A DNA stretch of 64,000 bases from Actinomycetota bacterium (lineage in GTDB: Bacteria; Actinomycetota; Thermoleophilia; Miltoncostaeales; Miltoncostaeaceae): assembly GCA_020636905.1 (NCBI GenBank), contig JACJWX010000001.1, positions 214,265 through 278,264 of the forward strand, read 5' to 3'. Of the stretch, positions 51,172 through 58,881 are shown in pieces. The translations under genes were made by a program, and so were the position numbers. How positions within the stretch are numbered: position 1 is the first letter of the stretch; the number at the start of each line of letters is the position of its first letter. Below the pieces are notes generated by a model. The model worked only from the letters and a program-made list of their open reading frames with translations. It was not told the origin of the DNA and did no database searches.

Positions 51172-51915
51172 ATGATGAGCGAACCCATCGTCTGCTTCCC
51201 GACGTGCCTCGTGGACCTGGTCGGCCGTCGCCTCGCCGACGACGTGAACACGGTGCTGGGCGCGGTCGGCTTCTCGCCCATCGTGGCTTCGGGAGCCACC
51301 TGCTGCGGCCAGCCGGCGTTCAACGCCGGCCACCATGCACAGGCCCGCAGAGTCGCCCGGCGCACCCTCCGCCGGCTCGGCGACACCGAGGGGCCCATCG
51401 TCGTGCCCTCCGGGTCGTGCACCGCCATGATGCGACGGCACTGGGTGGAGCTGTTCCACGGTGACCGTGACGAGATCCTCGCGGCGGCCGTCGCGAAGCG
51501 GGTGCGGGAGTTCAGCGAGGTCGTCGACGAGCGCCGCCGCCGACTGAGCGCGTTCGAGCCCCGTCTGAACGCGGTCGCCGGGTACCACGACAGCTGCCAC
51601 ATGTTGCGTGAACTGGGGATCATCGATCAGCCGCGCCGGCTGCTGGGCTACGTGGACGGGTTGGAGGTGCGGCCGCTCGCCTCGGGCGAACGATGCTGTG
51701 GCTTCGGCGGGGCGTTCTCGCTTCGCTACCCCGAGGTCTCGGTGGCGATGGCCGACGACAAGCTGGCCGACGTCCGCGAGTCCGGAGTGGACCTGCTGGT
51801 GTCGTCGGACCCCGGATGCCTGATGCAGCTCGGGTCGCGGGCGGACCGGCGAGGCGATCCCCTGCGCGTGCTGCACGTGGCGAGCGTGCTCGCCGAAGCG
51901 GGAGTGGGGCGGTGA
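51172..51915 (+). CDS. lutA: LutA-type Fe-S protein of L-lactate oxidation
   Basis: 247 residues with two CCG-type repeats: CFPTCLVDL then GATCCGQPAFNAG, and HDSCHMLRE then GERCCGFGGAFSLRYP. With LutB and LutC it oxidises L-lactate to pyruvate in a membrane-linked way. ATG 51172 (or 51175) starts the protein. Its stop overlaps the lutB GTG as GTGA. Confidence 0.9.
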   Translation: MMSEPIVCFPTCLVDLVGRRLADDVNTVLGAVGFSPIVASGATCCGQPAFNAGHHAQARRVARRTLRRLGDTEGPIVVPSGSCTAMMRRHWVELFHGDRDEILAAAVAKRVREFSEVVDERRRRLSAFEPRLNAVAGYHDSCHMLRELGIIDQPRRLLGYVDGLEVRPLASGERCCGFGGAFSLRYPEVSVAMADDKLADVRESGVDLLVSSDPGCLMQLGSRADRRGDPLRVLHVASVLAEAGVGR

Positions 51916-53294
51916 GTCGTTCGGACGATCCACTCGTGGGCACCGGCTTCCGGGACCGGAGCCGGGCCCAGCTGGGTCAGCCGTTTCTGCGCCAGGCGAT
52001 CCCCAGGGCCACCGACCACACGATCGCCGCGCTGCACGACCGGTTCGCCGACGTCGATGTGGCCGCCCTGCGCGAGCGCGGCCGCCGGATCCGAGCCGAG
52101 ACGATCCGCGATCTCGACGCGCATCTGGAGACGCTGGTGGCCGCGTTCGAGCGCAACGGCATCACCGTCCACCGCGCCGCAGATGCCGAAGCGGCGCGGG
52201 GTCGCATCCGCAGCATCTGCTCCGCGGCCGGCGCCCGGCGGGTCGTGAAGGTCAAATCGATGGCCACCGAGGAGATCCGCCTCAACCCGGCACTCGCCGC
52301 CGACGGTCTCGAGGTGGTCGAGACCGACCTCGGGGAGTACGTCGTGCACCTCGACGACGACCGTCCCTCACACATCATCGCGCCGATCATCCACAAGACC
52401 CGTCAGGAAGTGCGCCAGAGCCTGTCGCGTGTCGCCGGGCGCGAGCTTCCCGACGACACCGCCGAACTGACCGGCTTCGCGCGAGGACAGCTCCGGGATG
52501 CATTCCTCTCCGCCGACGTGGGCATCAGCGGCGCCAACTTCGGGGTCGCCGAGTCGGGCACGGTGGTGTTGCTCACCAACGAGGGCAACGGGCGGATGTG
52601 CACCAGCCTTCCCCGGGTGCACATCGCGCTCATGGGCATCGAGCGCGTCCTCCCCACCCTGGACGATCTCGCGGTGATGCTTCCACTGCTGGCGGGATCG
52701 GGCACCGGACAGCTCCTGACGAGCTACGTCAGCATGATCTCCGGACCACGGCGCGAGGGCGAGCCCGACGGGCCCGAGGAAATGCACGTGGTCCTGCTCG
52801 ACAACGGCCGCCGCGCCCTGCTCGGCGGACCGTTCGAGGAAGCCCTGCATTGCATTCGCTGCGGCGCCTGCCAGAACGTGTGCCCGGTCTACCGGCAGGT
52901 CGGCGGTCACGCGTACGGCTGGGTCTACGGCGGCCCCATCGGGGCGGTGCTGACGCCGCTGTTCCGGGGGTTCGACGACGGGGGTGAGCTTCCTCAGGCG
53001 AGCACCCTGTGCGGCGCCTGCGACGACATCTGCCCGGTGAAGATCCCGCTCCACGATCTGCTGCTGAAATTGCGGCGGGTCGGCGGGGGTCGTGCCGCCA
53101 CCCGTCGCGAGCGTGCCGCGGCGACTTTCTGGGCATTCCTGTGGTCCTCGGGTGTGGGCTACCGCGCGAGCATCGCCGTTGGACGGCTCGGGCTGACCCT
53201 GGCCCGCGTGCTGCCGGCACGGTTGCGACGTGGGCCGGTCCTCGCGCGGTGGGCGGCCGGTCGCGGACTCCCCGGGCGCGGCGGTCGACCGTGA
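51912..53294 (+). CDS. lutB: LutB-type Fe-S protein of L-lactate oxidation
   Basis: 460 residues. The LUD domain (SKxxTEE-type region VKVKSMATEEIRLN, SGANFGVAESGTVVLLTNEG) is followed by two 4Fe-4S sets (CIRCGACQNVCP and CGACDDICP) and a helical C-terminal part. GTG 51912 overlaps lutA by 4 nt, and lutC starts in the same manner. Together these are the three subunits of the lactate utilisation complex. Confidence 0.93.
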   Translation: MSRSDDPLVGTGFRDRSRAQLGQPFLRQAIPRATDHTIAALHDRFADVDVAALRERGRRIRAETIRDLDAHLETLVAAFERNGITVHRAADAEAARGRIRSICSAAGARRVVKVKSMATEEIRLNPALAADGLEVVETDLGEYVVHLDDDRPSHIIAPIIHKTRQEVRQSLSRVAGRELPDDTAELTGFARGQLRDAFLSADVGISGANFGVAESGTVVLLTNEGNGRMCTSLPRVHIALMGIERVLPTLDDLAVMLPLLAGSGTGQLLTSYVSMISGPRREGEPDGPEEMHVVLLDNGRRALLGGPFEEALHCIRCGACQNVCPVYRQVGGHAYGWVYGGPIGAVLTPLFRGFDDGGELPQASTLCGACDDICPVKIPLHDLLLKLRRVGGGRAATRRERAAATFWAFLWSSGVGYRASIAVGRLGLTLARVLPARLRRGPVLARWAAGRGLPGRGGRP

Positions 53295-53884
53295 CCCGGC
53301 TCTCGGGGGTCTCGCCCGCGGAGCTCCGGCCCGGCGAGGACGCCATCGAGCGCTTCGAACGGGAACTGGGCGCGGTCCAGGCCACCTTCGCGCGGTCGAC
53401 GCCGGAAACCCTGGCGCGGCGGATCGTGGAGGCCCTCCGGGAGGTCGGGGCACGCCACGTCGGGCTCACCGCGGACCTCGGCGGTGGTCGTCGGGCGCTC
53501 GTCGAGGCGCTTCGCGCGGCGGACATCGAGGCGGTGCACTACGAGGCGGCCGCTCCGTCGCGTGACGCGCTGCGCGCAATGGACGCCACGGTGACCGGAT
53601 GTGTCGCGGCTGTCGCGGCGACCGGGTCGATCATCACCGGCGAACGGGCCGGTCGCGCGGGCGCGCTGATCGCTCCGACGCATCTCTGCGTGGTCGAGCG
53701 CGAGCGCCTCCTCGACGGGCTCTCGCAGGCCTTGCGGGTGATCGCCGGTTCCGGCTCGTCGATGCTCGCGCTCCAGAGCGGGCCGAGCCGCACCGCGGAC
53801 ATCGAGAAGACGCTCATCATGGGCATGCACGGTCCGAAGGCGGCTCACGTCGTGCTGCTGGACGGTCGCCTCGACGAGGCGTGA
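53291..53884 (+). CDS. lutC: LutC-type LUD-domain protein
   Basis: 197 residues with the LUD fold: VTGCVAAVAATGSIITGERA and IAPTHLCVVERERLLDGL then GPSRTADIEKTLIMGMHGPK. The GTG at 53291 overlaps lutB by 4 nt. It is the last gene of the lut unit, convergent with the antiporter gene and separated from it by 3 bp. Confidence 0.92.
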   Translation: MTRLSGVSPAELRPGEDAIERFERELGAVQATFARSTPETLARRIVEALREVGARHVGLTADLGGGRRALVEALRAADIEAVHYEAAAPSRDALRAMDATVTGCVAAVAATGSIITGERAGRAGALIAPTHLCVVERERLLDGLSQALRVIAGSGSSMLALQSGPSRTADIEKTLIMGMHGPKAAHVVLLDGRLDEA

Positions 53885-53887
53885 CGG

Positions 53888-54979
53888 CTACCCCGGCGGC
53901 GCCGGGGCGCGGTGTGGTCGGAACGCGCTCACGACCAGGGCGGCAACCGTCAACGGGATCACGAACGCACCCATGACGAGGCTGAAGTCGTCCAACCGAT
54001 CGTGGTCGGAGGCGGCGAGCACGAGATACCCGGTGTAGGCGGCGTAGTACCCCAGGAACAGCACCCCCTCCCAGCGCCCGATGGTCCGGCCCGAGATGAA
54101 GACCGGCAGGCAGGCGACCATGACGGCGAGCATCACCCAGACGTCGAACGCCATGACCGAATCCGGGACGTCGAGGCCGCCGGCGGCCGACCAGGTGCTC
54201 GCGATCCCCGAGACCCCCAGCACCCCGAGGACGTTGAACGTGCTGCTCCCGATCGCGTTGCCGACCGCCATGTCCCGCTCCCCCCGCACCGCCGCCGTCA
54301 CGCTGGTGGCCACCTCGGGAAGGGACGTGCCGGCACTGACGATGGTGAGCCCGATGATCAGCTCGCTCACACCGAATGCCGACGCGGTGTCCACCGCCGC
54401 CTGAACCAGCCAGCGGGATCCCAGCACCAGCCCGCCGAGGCCGGCGATGATCAGTGCGAGGTCGACCATGATCGGTCGGGATCGCGTGTCCTCAGCATCG
54501 CCGGCGGCATCTGATGCAGCGCGCCGCCGCGATTCCCGACTCGATTGCACGATCAATCCAACCGTGTAGGCCACAAGCAGCACCGTCAGCACGATGCCGT
54601 CCACAAGGCCGATCGATCCGTCGAGGACCAGGCCGATGAGCAGGACGCTGGCGCCGATCATCAGCGGCACCTCCTGCCGGATGACCTGCATCTCGACCAG
54701 GAGCGGCGTGACGAGTGCCGAGATGCCGAGCAGCACCAGGATGTTGAAGATGTTGCTGCCCACCACGTTGCCGACCGCCAGGTCGCCCTGATCGTTCACC
54801 ACGGCGCCGACCGAGACCGCGAGCTCGGGTGCGCTGGTGCCGAGGGCGACGACGGTCAGGCCGGCGACGAGGGGCGAGACGCCGACTCTGAGGGCGACGC
54901 TTCGCGCCCCGCGGACGAGCGCGTCGGCACCCACCACGAGCAGCGCCAGCCCGGCCAGGAAGGCGAGCGCCGTCAGCAT
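53888..54979 (-). CDS. Sodium/calcium exchanger family antiporter (YrbG-like)
   Basis: 363 residues in two inverted halves, with about ten membrane segments. Each half has the alpha-repeat signature: VALGTSAPELAVSVGAVV with GNVVGSNIFNILVLLG, and VSAGTSLPEVATSVTAAV with GNAIGSSTFNVLGVLG. Conserved Glu and Asn residues for cation binding are intact. The ATG at 54979 overlaps the 3' end of malQ by 7 bp, so the two may be co-transcribed. Confidence 0.93.
   Translation of the reverse strand: MLTALAFLAGLALLVVGADALVRGARSVALRVGVSPLVAGLTVVALGTSAPELAVSVGAVVNDQGDLAVGNVVGSNIFNILVLLGISALVTPLLVEMQVIRQEVPLMIGASVLLIGLVLDGSIGLVDGIVLTVLLVAYTVGLIVQSSRESRRRAASDAAGDAEDTRSRPIMVDLALIIAGLGGLVLGSRWLVQAAVDTASAFGVSELIIGLTIVSAGTSLPEVATSVTAAVRGERDMAVGNAIGSSTFNVLGVLGVSGIASTWSAAGGLDVPDSVMAFDVWVMLAVMVACLPVFISGRTIGRWEGVLFLGYYAAYTGYLVLAASDHDRLDDFSLVMGAFVIPLTVAALVVSAFRPHRAPAPPG
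53891..53907. terminator. Hairpin between lutC and the antiporter gene
   Basis: CCCCGGC (53891-53897) and GCCGGGG (53901-53907) pair around a 3-nt loop just past both stop codons of convergent genes. It may terminate both transcripts; no T-tract is present. Confidence 0.4.
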
Positions 54980-56886
54980 GCCGGCGGTCGCTCCGCACGC
55001 CGTGGCGCCGCCGCCTGTCGGAGCGGTGCGGTCCCATCACGGACCCCGGGAGCCGCGGCGATCGCTTCCAGCGTCATCGGGAGCGGGATGCGCCAGTTGG
55101 GGCGCTGGTCGGTGGTCCCCGGCACATTCGCGCGGAGCGTGGCGCCGCAGAGGTCGTCGAGCGAGGCGCAGCGGAGCATCGAGGGCGTACGCGAGACGAG
55201 GTGGCCGAGGGCGGTGGTGATCCGCGCGGGATCGTCGGAATGGGACCCCGGCGCCCCGGCCGCCGCCAGCCGTTCACGCAGCCGGTCGCGCTCGGCGGGC
55301 TGGCGTTCGGCGATCTCGTTCAGCAGATCCGGCGCCAGCGCCCGGATGTCGCGAAGGTGGGCCATGTCGGCACCACTGAAGAACCCGGCGACCGTGGGGA
55401 GGTCGTGCGTCGTGACCGCCGCCATCGACCGCCTGGGGTATTCGGACGGCGGGCGGTCCTCGAACCACGCCAGGCGGTACGAGAGAACGCCCGCCCGGTC
55501 CATGCGTTCGCGGAATCCGTCTTCGACCGTCCCGAGATCCTCGCCCACGACCATGCACCGGGCCCGATGCGACTCGATCCGGATGATCGCCAGCAGGGCG
55601 TCGATCGGCATCCGAAGGTAGGTCCCCTCGACGGCGCCGGCCCCCTCGGGGATCACGTACAGGCGGGCCAGGCCCATGGCGTGGTCGATCCGCAGCCCGC
55701 CGGCGTGGGCCATCGCCGCGCGCACCATGTCGATGAAGGGACGGTACCCATGCCGCTCCAGTCCCGTGGGAAGCCAGGGAGGGACGCCCCAATCCTGGCC
55801 CTCGGGGCCGAGCGGATCAGGCGGCGCGCCGACACGGAGCCTCGCGCTCACGATGTCCTGGTGGGCCCAGGCGTCGAATCCGGCGCGGTCGGTCCCGACG
55901 GCGAGGTCCGTCATCAACCCCAGGGGGAGCGCCGGGAACGCCGCCAGCTGCTCCTCGATGAGGAACTGGGCGTACGCGTGGATCTCGGTCTCGAGGACCG
56001 CGTCCGGGGGAGGAGGACCCCACGTTCGCCAGTCGGGCGTTCCGTGGTGTTCGGCGAGCGCGTTGAATCGGGCGAACGCCGACAGGCCGGGTGTCGTGTC
56101 CTGGAAGCGGCGGAACGCCGTGGCCCGGTCGGGCGTGCGCCGCAGCGCGGCCAGGAGCAGCGTCAGGGCCGCCCGTTTGACCGTCCAGATCGGGCCGCGG
56201 TCGATGGTGGGCGATGCGTTGAGGGCCCGACCCGTCGCATCGAGCGCCGCGAATTCGGCGCGTTCGTCGGGCAGGAGCCCCGCCACCTCCGGGCTTGCGG
56301 GCAGACAGAGATGAAGCGGGTTCCGAAACCGCCGGCTGCCGGCGAAGTACGGGCTCGGCTCCGGCGCCGCACCCGCCGTGGGCGCATGGAGGGGATTGAT
56401 CAGCACAAAATCAGGGTCGCCGAGGGCCGCGGGCAACCGCGCCAGGTCCGCGAGGTCGCCGATTCCCCAGCTGCCCGCCCCGCGCACCGCGTAGAGCTGC
56501 GCGGCGACACCCCACCCGTGGCCGCCGCCGGCGAGGCGCTCCGGAAGAAACGCCCGCTCCGGGGGGACGAACAGGGGCGCGCGTTCCGTGCCACGGCGGA
56601 TGTGGTGGTAGCCGGCCGGCAGCGGCCCCGGGAGCCACTCACCAAGCGGGATCTCGCGTCCGTCCTCACATTCCACGTGCCCGCCGCGCCACGTGTCCGG
56701 TGTCCGGATGGGCGCCCGGTGGTCGGCGACGAGCGTGAGCGCGTCCGCCGGGGGCGCCTCACCGAGATCGTCCAGGATCGCCCGCAGGACCTCGACGCTC
56801 GGCTCGCGCCACTGTCCCAGGGCGTCGTGGTACCCCAGCGAGATGCCCCGGGTTTCGGCGAGGGCGCGCACCTGATCGTCGTCCAT
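54973..56886 (-). CDS. malQ: 4-alpha-glucanotransferase (amylomaltase)
   Basis: Transfers maltodextrin segments between alpha-1,4-glucans. 637 residues, GH77. Catalytic motifs: Asp in GGLRIDHAMGLARLY, Glu in MVVGEDLGTVEDG, and Asp in TTHDLPTVAGFF. The N-terminal extra domain is of the longer bacterial type. ATG 56886 lies 38 bp from the divergent glgX start; its control region must be shared. Confidence 0.92.
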   Translation of the reverse strand: MDDDQVRALAETRGISLGYHDALGQWREPSVEVLRAILDDLGEAPPADALTLVADHRAPIRTPDTWRGGHVECEDGREIPLGEWLPGPLPAGYHHIRRGTERAPLFVPPERAFLPERLAGGGHGWGVAAQLYAVRGAGSWGIGDLADLARLPAALGDPDFVLINPLHAPTAGAAPEPSPYFAGSRRFRNPLHLCLPASPEVAGLLPDERAEFAALDATGRALNASPTIDRGPIWTVKRAALTLLLAALRRTPDRATAFRRFQDTTPGLSAFARFNALAEHHGTPDWRTWGPPPPDAVLETEIHAYAQFLIEEQLAAFPALPLGLMTDLAVGTDRAGFDAWAHQDIVSARLRVGAPPDPLGPEGQDWGVPPWLPTGLERHGYRPFIDMVRAAMAHAGGLRIDHAMGLARLYVIPEGAGAVEGTYLRMPIDALLAIIRIESHRARCMVVGEDLGTVEDGFRERMDRAGVLSYRLAWFEDRPPSEYPRRSMAAVTTHDLPTVAGFFSGADMAHLRDIRALAPDLLNEIAERQPAERDRLRERLAAAGAPGSHSDDPARITTALGHLVSRTPSMLRCASLDDLCGATLRANVPGTTDQRPNWRIPLPMTLEAIAAAPGVRDGTAPLRQAAAPRRAERPPAC

Positions 56887-56912
56887 GGCTCCAATGCTGA
56901 CAGCCGGATCGG

Positions 56913-56918
56913 CACAAT
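56913..56918 (+). promoter_or_regulatory. Possible -10 box of glgX
   Basis: CACAAT lies 6 nt before the glgX ATG in the 38-bp divergent gap, with no Shine-Dalgarno sequence visible. This fits a leaderless transcript but is weak on its own. Confidence 0.3.
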
Positions 56919-56924
56919 GGGACG

Positions 56925-58871
56925 ATGCATCCGTTCGGTGCGCACCTCCACGACGACGTCACCACGTTCATGGTGCGTTCGCACGTGGCAACGGCGATCG
57001 ACGTTGTGGTGCCGGAACTCGGCACCGAACACCGCATCGCGCTGGAGCCGGGCACCGACGGCGTCTGGCGAGGAGTGGCCGGTGGGCTCCACGTCGGCCA
57101 GCGCTACGGGCTGCGCGTGCACGGGCCGGACGACCCGGCATCCGGGGTGCGCTGCGACCCGTCTCGTGTGCTCGTGGACCCCTACGCCCGGGCCATCGAC
57201 GGCAGGTGGTCGGTGATCGTCGGATCCGAGCGCCCGGACCTCGGCGCCCATCCGCGTACCCCGCTCGCCGACACGGTCCTCTATGAGGCGCACGTGCGCG
57301 GCCTGACACGCCTCCACACGGACGTCCCGCCCCATCAACGGGGGACCTACGCCGGGGTGGCCCACCCGGCGGTGATCGAGGAACTCGCCGGTCTCGGCGT
57401 CACCGCGATCCAGCTGATGCCGGTCCACGAGCACCGCACCGAGCCTTCGGTCTGCTCGCGCGGATTGACGAACTACTGGGGCTATTCGACGCTCGGGTAC
57501 TTCGCGCCCCACGCGGGGTACAGCTCCTCCGGGGCCAGAGGCGGACAGGTCGCCGAGTTCCGATCCATGGTGCGGGCTCTCCACGACGCCGGTATCGAGG
57601 TGATCCTGGACGTGGTCTACAACCACACCTGCGAGGCGGGCCCGGACACCCCGGCGATGTCCTTCCGGGGCATCGACAACCCGGCCTGGTACTGGCTCGA
57701 CCCCGCGGATCCGTCCCGATACGTCGACCACACCGGGTGCGGGAACATGCTCGATCCGCGGTCGGACACGGTGCGGGAGATGGTCCTCGCCAGCCTGCGC
57801 TACTGGGTTCAGGAGATGGGCGTCGACGGATTCCGATTCGATCTGGCGGTTCAGCTGGGTCGCACGGACGAGGGCTTTCGGACCGACGCGCCGCTGTTCG
57901 AGGACATCCGCTCGGACCCCGTGGTCTCACGGGTCAAGCTGATCGCCGAGCCGTGGGATCTCGGGCCCGACGGGTACCAGGTCGGCCGGTTCCCCGTGCA
58001 CTGGCAGGACCAGAACGGGATGTTCCGGGATCAGGTGCGCGAGCTGTGGCGGGGCCAGGGGACGATGGGTGTGCTGGCGGGCAAGCTCGCTGGCAGCCAG
58101 GACGCCTACGAGGCGTCCATGCGCGGGCCGCTCGGCGCGGTCAACTTCATCACCGCCCACGACGGCTTCACGCTCGCCGACCTGGTCAGCTATTCGCGCA
58201 AGTACAACCTGGCCAACCGCGAGGAGAACCGTGACGGCCACGACGAGTCCGGGTCGTGGAATTCCGGGGTCGAGGGCGTGACCGACCTCCCCTCGGTGCT
58301 GGACCTCCGCGACCGCCGCTCCCGCGGGATGCTGGCGACCCTCGTGCTGAGCGTGGGCGTGCCGATGCTGCTCGCCGGTGACGAGCGGCTGCGCACCCAG
58401 CTCGGGAACAACAACGCGTACTGCCAGGACAACCCGATCTCCTGGATCAACTGGACGAGCACTCCGCGGACCGAGGCGATGCGGGCGTTCGTGCAGCGGC
58501 TGACCGCACTGCGCGCCCAGTCGAGGCTGCTGCGACGGGAGCGGTTCTTCGATGCCCAGGAGGTCACCTGGCTCGCCGCCGAGGGTGAGGAGATGTCCAC
58601 CGACCGCTGGACCGACCCGTCACGACGTGCGCTCGGAATGCTGCTGCACGGCGACGCGGTCACCCCCATCGCCAGCGCCCTGGTGATCCTGCTGAACGTC
58701 GGCGACCGGTCCGTGACGTTCCAGCTGCCCGAGGGGACGTTCACGCCCCTGCTGGACACCTCACACCCCACCGGTGAGCCCCCCGCGGGAACCCGCTCCG
58801 GGGACGTCTCGCTGCCCGAGTGGGCGGTGCTGGTGCTGCGCGGCGCCCACGCCCCGCAACACCAGCTCTGA
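56925..58871 (+). CDS. glgX: Glycogen debranching enzyme (GlgX/TreX type)
   Basis: Hydrolyses alpha-1,6 branches of glycogen. 648 residues. An N-terminal CBM48-like domain is followed by the GH13 barrel. The nucleophile Asp is in DGFRFDLAVQLG near residue 305, the acid Glu in LIAEPWDLG near 341, and the third Asp in ITAHDGFTLADLV near 411. The NWGYxT-type loop (TNYWGYSTLGYFAPHAGYSS) is typical. It faces malQ divergently and glgP convergently. Confidence 0.95.
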   Translation: MHPFGAHLHDDVTTFMVRSHVATAIDVVVPELGTEHRIALEPGTDGVWRGVAGGLHVGQRYGLRVHGPDDPASGVRCDPSRVLVDPYARAIDGRWSVIVGSERPDLGAHPRTPLADTVLYEAHVRGLTRLHTDVPPHQRGTYAGVAHPAVIEELAGLGVTAIQLMPVHEHRTEPSVCSRGLTNYWGYSTLGYFAPHAGYSSSGARGGQVAEFRSMVRALHDAGIEVILDVVYNHTCEAGPDTPAMSFRGIDNPAWYWLDPADPSRYVDHTGCGNMLDPRSDTVREMVLASLRYWVQEMGVDGFRFDLAVQLGRTDEGFRTDAPLFEDIRSDPVVSRVKLIAEPWDLGPDGYQVGRFPVHWQDQNGMFRDQVRELWRGQGTMGVLAGKLAGSQDAYEASMRGPLGAVNFITAHDGFTLADLVSYSRKYNLANREENRDGHDESGSWNSGVEGVTDLPSVLDLRDRRSRGMLATLVLSVGVPMLLAGDERLRTQLGNNNAYCQDNPISWINWTSTPRTEAMRAFVQRLTALRAQSRLLRRERFFDAQEVTWLAAEGEEMSTDRWTDPSRRALGMLLHGDAVTPIASALVILLNVGDRSVTFQLPEGTFTPLLDTSHPTGEPPAGTRSGDVSLPEWAVLVLRGAHAPQHQL

Positions 58872-58881
58872 CCCGCGGGCG

